From Lomentospora prolificans (lineage: Eukaryota; Ascomycota; Sordariomycetes; Microascales; Microascaceae), in the NCBI GenBank assembly GCA_029532625.1, contig JARFXM010000004.1, positions 868,001 through 932,000 of the forward strand: a stretch of DNA of 64,000 nucleotides, written 5' to 3'. Shown piece after piece: positions 24,852 through 36,834 of the stretch (position 1 is its first letter; every line of letters starts with the position of its first letter). Position numbers and translations under genes: made by a program. Below the pieces are notes generated by a model. It was not told where the DNA came from, did no database searches, and saw only the letters and a program-made list of their open reading frames with translations.

Positions 24852-25483
24852 ATGCGGAAAATACTCGAGATGTACGAGGACGACCCTTCCTCTTACGCTC
24901 TAAGTAGTGCCAGCGGGTCACCCGCGGAAGGAGAGGGAAGCGCCGACTACGCCAGTGAGAGTGGGCATAGTGGCTATTACACCCAATCCGGAGAAGGACC
25001 GTCAACTGACATGTCAAAGTTCGTTATAACCGAGGGCCAGAGCGAGACGCTAAAGGAGAATCACAGGAGAAAACTAACGCATCTCATAGATTAAAACCTT
25101 CGGACGGATACTGCTGCCTCGTACCCGGATGCAAGGCAGTACCCTTCAAACGCAACGCTGATCTCGACAGACACTACAAGAACATTCATCGGCCAGCAGA
25201 GTCTAAAGAGACGTACTATTGCGATTACTCGAAATGTAGTCGGCGGAGTTCGCCGTTTCACCGTAGGGACCATTTCCGCGACCACTTGCGCGATTACCAT
25301 AAAGAGAGCATCGCAAAGCGGGGCAAGCCGATTCAGACGAACTGGTCCGAGAGCAACCACGTACGGAGAGAGTGGTGGAGGTGTACACGATGTTTAAACC
25401 GCGTCATGGTTGCGACGAATGGATTCGAGTGCCCCGAGTGCAAGACATCACGGGCACAGCCTGAGGAAAGATCCTCGAAGTGA
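24852..25483 (+). CDS. Small C2H2 zinc-finger protein with C-terminal zinc-ribbon-like module
   Basis: Two exons (24852-25018, 25090-25483) give 561 nt, 186 residues. The 71-nt intron uses a GTTCGT donor and an AACTAACGC branch site. The N-terminus is acidic and Ser/Gly-rich. Then come two C2H2 fingers, CLVPGCKAVPFKRNADLDRH..H and CDYSKCSRRSSPFHRRDHFRDH..H. A CTRC..CPEC pair near the C-terminus resembles a zinc ribbon. The start is well fixed: an in-frame TGA lies at 24771-24773 and there is no AG dinucleotide between it and the ATG, so no acceptor can bring in an upstream exon. The fingers suggest a DNA-binding regulator; the target is unknown. I do not recognise a named orthologue. It stands alone between two gene-poor stretches. 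Confidence 0.82.
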
Positions 25484-28400
25484 TGAGACAGTTGACGAAG
25501 CATATGGATTGACGGCCCCTCTCTTTATTTCCCTTGGCATAACATTCCCCAAAACCATCTTCACTTCTTCTTCTTTCTTTTTCAGACTACAGAATTTTCT
25601 GTCACTTTACGAGACTCGTGTGGTCACTTTATTTTTCGAAACATGTACGTTCATGTGTCCCTGATTCGGGGGACGGGTTCTTTTCTCGTTCAGAAGTTCG
25701 ACTCTTGGTCCCCGAAAGCATTGCGCTTCTGCAACTTGTTTTCACCTGTCAACTTTTGTGTATTACTTAGACACATTTTCTTCCATTCTCTTCATTCGAC
25801 CTTCATTTTGGAGTTCCCATGAAGCCACATTGAATAGACTTTTGCGGCCTGTTAAGCCTTTGGGTTACCTGCCTCCCCCGCATAGGCTGCCGAGCCATGG
25901 GCTGCAGTTTCCTGTTTGGCCACCGCGGTGCTTTCCAGCTGTGAAGTGTCACAGCCCCCTGTTAACGGGTATCAACATTCTCGTGAGCTTACGTAGCTTA
26001 AGTTGGGTGTTGGTTCTTCTGAAACCGCGAGCTCTGCATGGATTTGAACACCACTCGTCATACGTGTAAGCGGGATGTGGGAGGGGACCAGGTTCGGTTC
26101 AGCGGGAACACGTCCATAGATTCAAACTGCCTCGATTCCTGACCAACTTGCAGATTTTCCTTATATGCATGCAACGGTTCCCTACATTGTGTGGCTCTTT
26201 GGTTGCCGCATCCGGAATCTCGATGCTTGTGCGACTCTGCTTTTTGGCAGGGTTCATTACATCCTGCAGTTTCGAGTACGGCAAAATCGGGAATGGCCTC
26301 GAACGAAGCGAGGAACTTTTATTCTTCTCTCCCTCTGACGCTATTTTCCGCCTTGTAAAGAAGCATCTTGCGTCAGGCCCGACCTTTACACCCCGGCGTC
26401 AATCGACGGAAACGGGATGGGGGCGGGGACGAGCGAGGATGGGAACCAGGGCCAGCCAGCAATGGAGAGGACAGCCGGAAGTGGGTGGACCTGAACCGGG
26501 CCTGGCACTGTGGGCCAGCCTCAACTGGGCCCCTTTTTGCTCCCTGCCAGCTGGACGGGCCAATCGGGGAGTTTCTCACTCCTGCTTCTAGAAGGTCTTC
26601 CAGGGGAGGGTCGCACAAGGAGACGCAGGCTTATGCCGCCCATTAATACGGGGAGCGAAAAAAACTGTGTGCAGTCAATGGGGGGTGGAATGAAAAAAAA
26701 AAATCAAGTCGGTTACCTGTGCTGACCGTTTCACTTGGTTCTTATATCGTCATGCCTTCTATCCGCATTTTTCTTTTCTATCTCTCCCTTTGCTGCCGGT
26801 TTTATGGAATTTTTGTCTGATTTGTAGATCCATGCCGTAGATCACTCCCTCGCCCAAGCTTCTTGACAGGTGCAAACAGAAAAAAAAGGGCAGAAAAGGC
26901 AGAAATGGAAAGAAAAACGCAGACTTGTTACTATTTTTACCTTTTCTAGTTTCTGCTTGAACCAATTGGAGGGGAGGAAGGATCGGTTTTGGCTGGTGCA
27001 AAGGCTAGGGGGAGATGGATAAGGGGTAAAGTGTTTGAGGTGTTGCTTTCTTTAGCATGGGTGGAGGACATGGCCTTATTTTCATGCGCGGTTTGGGATT
27101 CGCGAGGTGGGATTATGATTTGGAAACCGACATAGTGTGTTCCAGGGGAGGGGAAGGAGGATGGCTTGATGGGTTGAGAGATGCTGCATGAGTGAGGTGA
27201 GGTCTCGTAGTTTGGTTGCTTTGAAGACAGCTGGCACTGCCCCTTTTCGACTGCCAATGGTGGTTCTTTCCTTGGGGGCGGGCGGGATTGGCCCCAGCTC
27301 AACGCTTCCAAGGCTGGTTTTCGGCCCTTAGTCATCGCCCAGATATTCAAGCTGCCTCAGCTCGAGCTCAGAACATGCATGAGACACTGTGAAGAGCTGT
27401 ACTACTTTTGCATGACGACATCATGTTCAGTGACCAGCGGGAATACTTTGTCCCGCCCTCACTCGCTCTCGGAAATACGTCGTTCTACAAGCCAAGCAAT
27501 TCCGCAGGTGCAACTAATAATAAGCCCGCCAAAAATGGTACGACGGTTCCGCGGCCGCGGCGCGCGAGAGATGCTAGCGCGTTCATAGTTCCGAATTCCG
27601 GGCGACGGCCCTCAAAAGGTAGTTCAACTGGCCAGCCATCCTGGCCACATTGCGCCATAGGTCTGGACTACCGGGCTGTCGGAATAGAAGTCTACTCCGA
27701 AGGACGGATACCTTCGGAAAACTGCAGTCGAGCCGACACGTTCTTAGGAGCGGAGGCGGGTTTTGTGTAAAGGGGAAGAGGTAGCGGCGAAAAAATGAGT
27801 GAATGGTTTTACTAGCCCGGGGTGATGCCCTTACTTCCAGGCATTTCCCTCTCCTTTGCCTGGGGTACGTGAAACGGTGGGATATGGCGAAGTTTGCTAA
27901 GGTCATTGCCAGCCTGGGTGTTTGTCTTTCGAAACTCGGACAGGTCTGAAAGAAGGCTTCGAGTCCACGCCTAGGAGGCTTGATCGGATTGCTTCTGCTT
28001 CTTCGCTCGTTGTATGGAGAAAAAGGGCAGCCCCATCGCAGCCTTGGCTCCGGCCCGGAGGGGGGGGAGAGGGATTTCCCAGAGTCTGTCCTAACACCGC
28101 TTTGCTGACTTCGGGGAGAAGCCGAGCCCTGTTGCCGTGCCTGAGGGGTGCCTGGCCGGCGAAGTGGCGAAGGCTGGCGGGAGAGCAAGCCCAGCGACCC
28201 CGAAAAGGGAGCATGAGCTCCACACAGCACAGTTCCAATGCTTTCTTGTTTTCCCACCTACCAGTAAAAAATCATTCTAACAACCAACGCCAGTTACCGT
28301 GCCTATTAGGTAACACCGCCGATGGAGCTTGGTGTAAGCAGTGGGCCAGAAAGAACATTTTAGCGGTTGCGCTAGGGTAATCCAGCGCATTTCCATATTT

Positions 28401-31400
28401 TCCGTTGATATCGCGAGAGAAAGGCCTGCCCGCTGTGGAGCAATTGATAATATCGATGACACCCGTAGTGCTGGGTCCTGGGCTAGTGAATGTAATCAAT
28501 GCCAGTGCAGATGAGAAGCGAACAAAACTTTGCGGACAGGCGATCCGATTGCGGCGGGAATGTGGGCCGCTTCGCTTGCAAATCTGAATCCTTTTCATGC
28601 CTGCAGATAATCATCATATTTAGAAGGAATAAATCACATACGAAACATTTTCCAGAAACGTCGTGGTATCTTCTCGCGAAGAGATTGGAATTTATTTATG
28701 CTTGACAGTCCTTTCCCCGCGCTCCTCGTAAACCGACATCCGGCAGTGCAAACTCCGAGGAAGTTTCTTTGTTCGACCTGTGTGATGGTGTGCACCCTGC
28801 TTCTCTCCACGTCAAATGCGTGCTTTCGGGGGTTTCTGGAAGTGGCTGGGGTGATGTAGTGTAACCCGAGTGTCTCCTCTGGATCTTATATGCCATTGCG
28901 AACCCGTGGTAGCTAGAAGTAGAGAGGGGAAGACATATCACTTGTACTCTGCAGGCTCCCGGCTCCAGAGGAAGGAGGGGAACTTTTTGGGGAAGACGGG
29001 GTTCAGGACGGCATTCGCCTGGCTGTTCTGGAATTGATTGAGCAAGTCACCCCCGCGCTCCCTTTCCCGTTTCGGAGGGTGGTCTTGGTGCTGAATTCGG
29101 CGGTTACTTCCCTTCATTTCGTACCCTCCGGCGCGCTCTTGCATTTGGCCCGCTTGGAGCCGCACAGAGGTCCTTTGGTAATGCAGGAGGGGAATTGGGA
29201 TCACAGTTGCGATTGCCGATTGCATGCCCATCTGTCTGAAGCAGAGGAATCTGGGGATTGTTTCGAAGGGGTGGGTTTATGTTGCGGATTATCGGATTCT
29301 GGGCCAAGTGCAGCGTGCCTTTGCAGACCGGCTCGTTTCGCCAGCGGAACAATCGTAAGTCATTGATTGCGACGTTTCCATGTAGACGAGTTCGTGGCCA
29401 GCGTGGTCGGCAGCCAAAAGTTGAGCACGTCATTAGCAATCTACCAGCCCATTGTCGGCGGTTACAAAGTGTGTGTACGAACGAAGCTAGTGTCGGTGTA
29501 GAAGTTCCAGAGTGTCACAGGCCGGGAAGATACTACCACCACTCGAGGCCATACTAAGGTTAGTGTTCAGAGCCCCCAGTAATGGCTGCACGCCACCATC
29601 TGTCGTGGCTTCCGAATTTCCCTCATGACGGCCAAGTCGTGGCGACGTCACTTTGACTCGGGTGCCTACTTATCGTCCGGGGTCTGGAATGCAGTGGCAG
29701 ACTGGCAACATCTGGAACACAGCCAGCAGGTCCAAGCTTGAGACGAGCCGACGCTGGGGCTCAGCTGTCACAGCAGTGCGCACGTCTTCTCGGTCTGATC
29801 GGGCTCGCACTCAGACAGAAATCATAATCAGGAATTGGAGCGAGGAAGCCTTGCCCAATGGAGAATATACCCGCGACTTCCAAGAACATCATGTAGCGAA
29901 TACTCTACGCCAACGGTACCACTGGGCTCCGTCATTGATTCTTTTTCTTCGATCTTCAGCTGTACGCGATTCAAGGTTCACTTGCAAGGGAGAAGAAATG
30001 GTCGCTGGTCACTGGGCGGACAAGGGCGTCGAGAACCTTTTTTCATTTTGCCAATGTTCCAGTGCAGGATTGTCGCCCGTCCGGGTATCGGCCCTGAACA
30101 AGAGATCGGCTGGACACGAGGACGGGACCCTTGCCACCAAGAGGTATGTGCAAACCCAGAACATGAACCAGACCCAGAAAAATAATACCAAGTGGCCAGC
30201 AAAATTGGCAGCCCACCCACCAACCCACCGAGAACGGGATGCGGGAAGCGGGACGGACGCAATTTATTAGATTTCCTCGGAGACCGAGTTACAAAGTTAC
30301 GTGGTAGGGCCTTCGACTCCATTTCGGTATATATCCCTACCCAAACCCTGAGTGGACTCCCCGACCCTCAATCCTAAAACCTCTTCCCGATCTTTTTGCT
30401 AGGCTTATTACGTATTTCCTAGTAGCTACCAAGGTCCTGAGTCCTCCCCCCGGCATTCTTTTTTCGGAGAAACGGGGCTTGTCTCTGTTTATTGTGTACT
30501 CAACCACAACACGCCTGCCCGAAAAAAAAAACCTACCACGAAGCTTCAGAATCGTGTGAGATTATCTCAGAGGTGCGTCTTAGATCCCCACGCGAATGGT
30601 CTCATCGATCCCACTTGCACTTGTCCATGCTGTTTTATTATCGAATGCTTGATCTCTCCTCATCCCATCCTCTTTTGATCATCATACACCCCCCACACTC
30701 CCCTTCCTTCCGCGGCCATCTTGCCATCTTCGCTCATTTCCCCCTCTTTGCGCGAGAGTGCAAAGGAGCTGGTGCAGCACCTTTGCGACTAGAGACTCCA
30801 CCAGCTGTCAAAAGCCTCAGGCAGAGTTGTTCTCGGCTCCACCAAGCAAGCGTCCCAAACAAGGCAACTGGTTGTCTAATCGCAATGTCCCTCTCCCATT
30901 TGCCTAGTCCACCACGTTCCACATTACGAGACGCCCCTCCCCGCATAGGCACATCATAGCACCCATAGTGTACGAAAGTAGTAGCCAAGGGGGCGAGAGA
31001 GGGGAGAGGCACTAGCCGACTGGCAGCGAAACTAGTCAACTGGACTGCGAGCTGGGTTCGCTGTGCTCGGGGTGAAGATCGAGTGCGCCTCATCTGCCGC
31101 ACGCCACCCCAAGACTTGCCGCCGCCTCCGCCGAAGTCCCCAACTCGTCCTGGTGTTCCCTATTTTATTATTTTTTTTTTCGTCCCTGGTCCCCTCAGTC
31201 CCCTCCACCCCTCCCTGTCGCAGGGTCGTCCGCCCCTCCACCATCCGCCGCCACCCACCCCTCCAACCTCCACGCCCGAGCTCGGTGTTACATGCCCTGG
31301 ACATTCATTGGATAGAACCTATCTCACTAACCTCGGGTTTGAAAGGAAAAAGCAATAGGCGTTACCCGATACGCCGGTATTCCCATTTTACAAAGCAAGC

Positions 31401-31452
31401 AACAGCCGCTCGGGGGGGTCGTCCACGACCTCTTATAACATAGCCGCCCGCC
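25484..31452. other. 6-kb gene-poor region upstream of NADP-isocitrate dehydrogenase
   Basis: No supported gene. The longest frames, 27583-28257 (-, 224 codons) and 29653-30270 (+, 205 codons), have no recognisable domain, and overlapping frames on other strands are equally open. An 8-bp hairpin lies at 27696-27718. A GC-palindrome-rich patch lies near 27550. The final 800 bases are C/T-rich and include a T tract at 31167-31180, consistent with a promoter and leader for the downstream gene. Confidence 0.5.
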
Positions 31453-33033
31453 ATGAATCCCCTCCGTATCATCGCCCGGCCTGCCGGTGTTTGTGTCACT
31501 CCTGCTGCCTTCCGAACAACTACTTCTCCTCTCGTCGCCACTCGCTTCTACACCTCCAACAACAGATTCCAAAAGAATAACTTTTACGGACGACGAACCA
31601 TGGCGACTGTTCAGAAGATCAAGGTCAAGAACCCCGTCGTCGAGCTTGACGGCGACGAGATGACCCGTATCATCTGGCAAAACATCAAGGACAAGTTCAT
31701 CCACCCCTACCTCGACATCGACCTCAAGTACTACGATCTCGGCCTCGAGTACCGTGATGAGACCAACGATCAGGTCACCATCGACGCCGCTGAGGCCATC
31801 AAGAAGTACTCCGTCGGTGTCAAGTGCGCGACCATCACTCCCGATGAGGCGCGTGTAAAGGAGTTCAACCTTAAGCAGAGTACGTCTTTTTTCTTCCTAT
31901 CCGGCGCCGCTACCCCTCCCTTTTGTTTCCGAATCCAATTGGGTTCCAGATATTGTGGCGTCCTGCCTCCCTGTCTTGCCGACTTACACGTCAGGTTGCT
32001 GACTCGTTTCGTGCAGTGTGGCTCTCTCCCAACGGTACCATCCGAAACGCCCTCGGTGGCACCGTCTTCCGTGAGCCCATCGTCATCCCCCGCATCCCCC
32101 GTCTCGTGCCCGGCTGGGAGAAGCCCATCATCATTGGCCGTCACGCCTTTGGTGATCAGTACCGCGCCAAGGACATGGTTGCCCCTGGCCCCGGCACCCT
32201 TAAGATGGTCTACACTCCCGTCGGCGGCGAGCCCCAGGAGCTCGAAGTCTTCGAGTTCAAGAACGGCGGTGGTGTTGCCCAGACCCAGTACAACACTGAT
32301 GAGTCCATCACCGGCTTCGCCCACGCTTCCTTCAAGCTTGCCCTCTCCAAGGGTCTCCCTCTCTACATGAGCACTAAGAACACTATCCTCAAGAAGTACG
32401 ACGGCCGCTTCAAGGACATTTTCCAGGAGCTCTACGACACTACCTATAAGAAGGACTTCGAGGCCAAGGGCATCTGGTACGAGCACCGTCTCATCGACGA
32501 TATGGTCGCCCAGATGATCAAGAGCTCCGGCGGCTACATCATGGCTCTCAAGAGTGAGTAAACTTTGCCGAATATTCCGTGTATTGAACTTTCTCGCTAA
32601 TATTCTCTTAGACTACGATGGTGATGTCCAGTCTGACATTGTCGCCCAGGGCTTTGGCTCTCTCGGTCTTATGACCTCCGTCCTTATCACCCCCGACGGC
32701 AAGACTTTCGAGTCTGAGGCCGCCCACGGCACCGTCACCCGCCACTACCGTGAGCACCAGAAGGGCAAGGAGACCTCTACCAACCCCATTGCCTCCATTT
32801 TCGCCTGGACCCGCGGTCTCATCCAGCGTGGTCAGCTCGACAACACCCCCGAGGTCGTCCAGTTCGCCGAGAAGCTCGAGGCTGCCTGCATTGACACCGT
32901 CGACATTGACGGTATCATGACCAAGGACCTTGCCCTTGCCTGTGGAAAGAAGGAGAGGTCTGACTACGTCACCACCAACGAGTACCTTGATGCCGTCGAG
33001 AAGAGGCTCAAGGCCACCCTCGCCAAGCTTTAA
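31453..33033 (+). CDS. idpA: NADP-dependent isocitrate dehydrogenase, mitochondrial with peroxisomal-type C-terminus
   Basis: Three exons (31453-31879, 32017-32553, 32612-33033) total 1386 nt, 461 residues. Introns are 137 and 58 nt; both split codons cleanly (KQ|MWLSPNGT and LK|NYDGDV). The first ~49 residues are basic and lack acids, as in a mitochondrial presequence. The enzyme core starts at KIKVKNPVVELDGDEMTR. LSPNGTIRN and the isocitrate/isopropylmalate dehydrogenase signature around NYDGDVQSDIVAQGFGSLGL are present. It converts isocitrate and NADP+ to 2-oxoglutarate, CO2 and NADPH. An internal ATG at 31600, in a good context (ACCATGG), would yield a protein without the presequence. The last three residues, AKL, fit the PTS1 peroxisomal signal. 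One gene serving several compartments is known for Aspergillus nidulans idpA; its use here is inference. Confidence 0.96.
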
Positions 33034-33957
33034 ATGGTGACTATTGCGGCTTGAGGGCGAGACGTACGCATCTAAGAGGATTCTAAGTTTGGTCCTCGCA
33101 ATTTAGAGATGGATTCCTTATCTTGGGAAGACTTGAGATAACGTTTTCCCTCATGAGATATTCTCATCTCTGATCACAAACCACCTCTTTTTGAACACAT
33201 AATGTACCCACACTGCACCGAAGGGTGCATGCTTAAAAGTACATAGCATGGCAAGCATCCCTTGATTGTTTTCTTCAATGTGGGAGTTGGTTCTCTTTTC
33301 ACCTTTTATTTTCCTTGTTCATTTCATCATCTTGGGATACGGCACATCATGCGAACTTTCTGGTACGGACAGGGGGAGGAGGTCTATCTCATGGAGGAGG
33401 CTTAACTATTGATGGATTTCCGGGTCGATTCTATGTAGATATATGCAGTGAATAAAAAGCTGTGGACCTGGACCTGACTTTCAAGACGTGAAGTCTGATG
33501 CTGCCCTGTGGTGCCAATCTACCCCCAAAACCTTAAAGGGTATGCGACTTAGTATATCCTAGAGACATCGAGGAACGCATGAAATTTCGTGGTAATAAAA
33601 AGTTACTTGTACAACAATAAGTCCCTTTCCCCTACAGTATGCCGACAAGACCATTGCATCACCATTGCATCCTTCCCAATCCGCTATCACAGCACCTTCC
33701 TTGGTATCGAGTCCCAATCTCTTTCCTCAAAAGCAGAGAATAAAAGACCGTATGACCTCAATAAAGCAGTAGGATAAAAACCCAAGTTCCCAACGCCTCT
33801 CCCTTTTAAAGCTGTAATATAACATTAAAAAGAACGAAACAAATACTGAAAGTAAATCCATCCCTTCCTTTCTCCCTCTAGGAGATAGTGGAAAAAAAAA
33901 AAAAAAAAAAAACAAGGAAACGGAAAGCAGAAATACACACCCGTGATGCCACACCGT
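33034..33957. other. Convergent intergenic region
   Basis: These 924 bases separate the stop codons of isocitrate dehydrogenase (+) and Iec3 (-). They include TATATA-like and AATAAA-like strings suited to 3' ends (for example AATAAAAAG near 33452 and 33595) and a run of 21 A at 33892-33912. No gene is visible. Confidence 0.5.
33892..33912. repeat. Poly-A tract
   Basis: Twenty-one A in a row lie just beyond the Iec3 stop codon, so on that gene's strand this is a poly-T tract in the probable 3' UTR. Confidence 0.85.
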
Positions 33958-35203
33958 CTAGTCCTCTGGTGCAACTTTCCGCTTTTTATTGGCCAGTGGC
34001 GTGCCCTCGACGTCGCTCTTGCGCTTTTTCTTGGCCGGCCTCGTACTCGAGCCGCCCTTGGGCCTATACCCGCCGTCATCGTCCCTCTTCCTCTTCTTGG
34101 CAGCGGGGGTAGCGTAGTTGTCATCCTCGCCCATGGAGACATCGCCCAGCTCCTTTTGCTCGGCTAGAAGACGGTCGGCCTTGCTTTGCCTCTTGGACTT
34201 GGCCGGCTTGGCGGACTTGTCGGTTTTTCCGCCCTTCTTCCTAGAGCTCGCGGCTCCGCCGGCCGCGTGGTCGTCGTCGTCGTGGGCCGTCGCCGCCTCG
34301 CCACCCTGGAGGAAGACATGGGGTGCATTGGCCTTGAGCCAGTTGTAGGCGCTGTGAGGGTGCTTGACGAGGAAATCCCTCGTGGTGGTGGAGGGGAGAG
34401 CGGAGGGCGGGGCGCCGTCCTTGGCGGCAGAGGCTAGGGAGTTGAGCTTGGGTAGGCCGAGGCGGAGGTCAATCTCGTAGATGTAGTTTTCGATCTCGTC
34501 GACAGTCAGGAAGGTGGCGGGCTCGTCCTCTCCTGGGGCCGGGGTGATGTCCAGGAGGGCGTCGGGGAAGGTGTCCTTGGCCTGTTCGTAGGAGAGGTGC
34601 GGGACTTCGGATTCGAGGGTTACGAGGGTCTTGAGGAGGTCAGAGGGTTCGGGGGGGTCGGAGGATAAGGTTGGGATGGCGACGCGCTTTTCGGGGGGGG
34701 ATGTGGGGGGATTCGTTGATATCTGTTAGAAGGTCGAGAAGACGGCTGTAAAATGCGTTAGCACAGGCCACGAATTCCTATATCCATCCTCAATAGCGGT
34801 AGGGCGGGGGATTAAAGAGCTCGTACTCATTCTCAATCGCGATCCTCTTGATGGTCGCCTTCGCCTTCTGCTCTCTCAACCATAGAACCTCGGCTTCGTG
34901 CATTTTTTGGTCAAAGGTCACCCTCAGCTTCCGCCACTTCTTCTTCCACGAACGGTACTTGGGCCGCGTCTCGGCGGCGTCCTCGTCGTCTCCCTCCTTC
35001 TTGACCTCGGCCGCATCGCCGTCGGCATCGGCGGCATTGTCAGCATCGGCGTGGGTGGTTTCGTCGGGAGCGGCCGTGTCGGCGGGGCTAGATGCGACGG
35101 ACTGGGCATCGTCGTCGCGCTTCGACCGTGGTTTTGTGGGGGATTCGTCGTCCATTGTGACGGAGGACGACTTTCTTTTTTTCCGCGTAGGCTTTGCTTT
35201 CAA
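33958..35203 (-). CDS. IEC3: INO80 chromatin-remodelling complex subunit Iec3, with an apparent one-base frameshift
   Basis: Exon 1 (35203-34827) encodes an acidic, Ala/Asp-rich N-terminus and then the conserved Iec3 helix YRSWKKKWRKLRVTFDQKM followed by EQKAKATIKRIAIEN. An 81-nt intron (34746-34826) leads to RLLDLLTDINES in exon 2 (34745-33958). Past that point the same frame soon stops, while the next frame stays open to a lysine-rich C-terminus ending KKRKVAPED, with several nuclear-localisation-like clusters. The switch falls in a C6/C8 pair on the coding strand (about 34692-34710); one base fewer would reconcile the frames. A sequencing slip is the simplest reading; true inactivation or slippage is possible. 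Iec3 is a fungal-specific INO80 component acting in the nucleus. A second in-frame ATG at 35155 may be the real start. Confidence 0.8.
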
Positions 35204-36834
35204 GGGATTGGGTTTGACAAGGTTGGATGGATTGGGTGACGGAATTGATGATCAAGGCGGTTAGAGATGGGTATTTGGAGTTGGAGACACGTCGGGTCGA
35301 AAGGAGCGGATGGAGACGGCGCCGTTGGGGATGATTGAAGACTGGAGAGTATTGCTTGCTTGACGCAAATCATGCCAATGGGATGAAATGTTACTGTAGT
35401 CGCGGCTGAGCTTTCGGAATCGAGTTCAGGAAAAGAGTGATTACCTAAGCGAAAAGAAGACGGGTCTGGTTGCACCATGGCTGTGACCGCACGACACTTG
35501 ACAACCACCACTTGGCCGAGTACAAAAGCCGTGAGGAGGACAACAAAGGAGAGTGGAGAGGGCGTCGAATCATGAGGTTACAGCCAAAGGGAAAATAAAA
35601 AGTTGAAAAATAAAAGTAATAATAAAAAATTACTTTAGTGCTCCAATACGATAAAATCGGGTGCCGGCGACTCTTTCGTGTCACGAGGCCTCGATTTGCA
35701 GAACACCCACCATCTGGCATGAGAGACACAACGCCGGATATGGAAATGGCCGTGGCAGATGGTCCCCCTAATGGACTCCATGGAAAACTAATACAGCCGA
35801 AGCTATCCACCTACTTCACTTCAGGCTTTCCATCATTCTAGGAGCTTAGTTATTCTCTCAGAGCCTGTACCTACTGTTGCTCAGCGGGTGTTGGGTTCTA
35901 AGGAGAATGAGGAAATGAGATGTTACTCCCATTCATTAAACTTTGAACATCATCAGGCTCCCCCTTGGCGGGAGCATGGTGAAGAGGGGCCGAACTATGA
36001 AAGTCCCTCGTGTCTATTAACGTCGTGGCTGCGTCGACAAAAGCCTTACGCCCACTCCGCGAGTGCCCCCCTTTCCGTGCTGGCCAGTAGCTCTGGCATC
36101 TTAGGCTGAGTGTCTATGAGACGTGACAATGGATGACCTTCCTGGGCGAATAGAGTCGCCCCTGAGACTACCATTCTCGGATCGTCCTTGTAGTTTAGAT
36201 AGCCATAGAAATTGGACTCAAGCATTCCCTTCTGATTTTGAGTTGGGACTGTTTTCCGCCTGAGAATTGTTCTGAATTCACAACGTTATACCTAATTTCA
36301 CTGCTACTTTCAAGTTATTCGCAGATCAAGTTTCTTGGGTTGTATAACAGAATAATTAGTAAAACCCTTGACTTGGTAGTTATTCGAGGTGGGATGTTGG
36401 AGGGTCGATGAAGAGTCTCTGTTCATCTGATGTGGCTAGACTCAAGCTTGGGCAGCCTGGCAGCCTTATTCATCTGTCAAATCAGTGGCCAAGCAAAAGT
36501 AATCATGACTTTACAATGTATCCAGACACATTCATGGACAAACCCACAGAAGCACCCCAGCTACAATCAATTCAATTACCAGTAAAAGATCGTATCGAAA
36601 GTAAAATCAATTATTCAAAATAGTCTGCAGAATAATTTCATCCCCGACACAAACATTGACCAATCGCCGTAGCTCAGCCCAGCTCGCCCAGGCTCAGCTA
36701 AACGACCCTCTCCTAAGCTCCCCTCAACCCCTCCCCCACATCCCTAAATCTTTGCTCTCCCTCTCCTTCTCTCCCTCCCTCCTTCTCTCTCTTCCCCTTT
36801 CCACTCCATAACCCCCAAACCTTTCCTCATCTGC
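35204..36834. promoter_or_regulatory. Divergent intergenic region between Iec3 and Myg1
   Basis: This 1.6-kb stretch separates two divergent start codons. The 100 bases before Myg1 are nearly pure pyrimidine (36720-36810), a common fungal promoter or leader feature. An AT-rich patch at 35588-35640 lies on the Iec3 side. No gene is supported. Confidence 0.45.

Noticed and set aside
27583..28257. 224-codon open frame on the minus strand
   Set aside because: Composition is Arg/Pro/Ser-rich without a domain, and the opposite and neighbouring frames are equally open, as expected in GC-rich non-coding DNA.
29653..30270. 205-codon open frame on the plus strand
   Set aside because: No motif, and at least four overlapping frames on both strands; no splice-linked neighbours extend it.
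31770..32486. 238-codon minus-strand frame inside isocitrate dehydrogenase
   Set aside because: It is the mirror of a strongly codon-biased real gene and spans its first intron.
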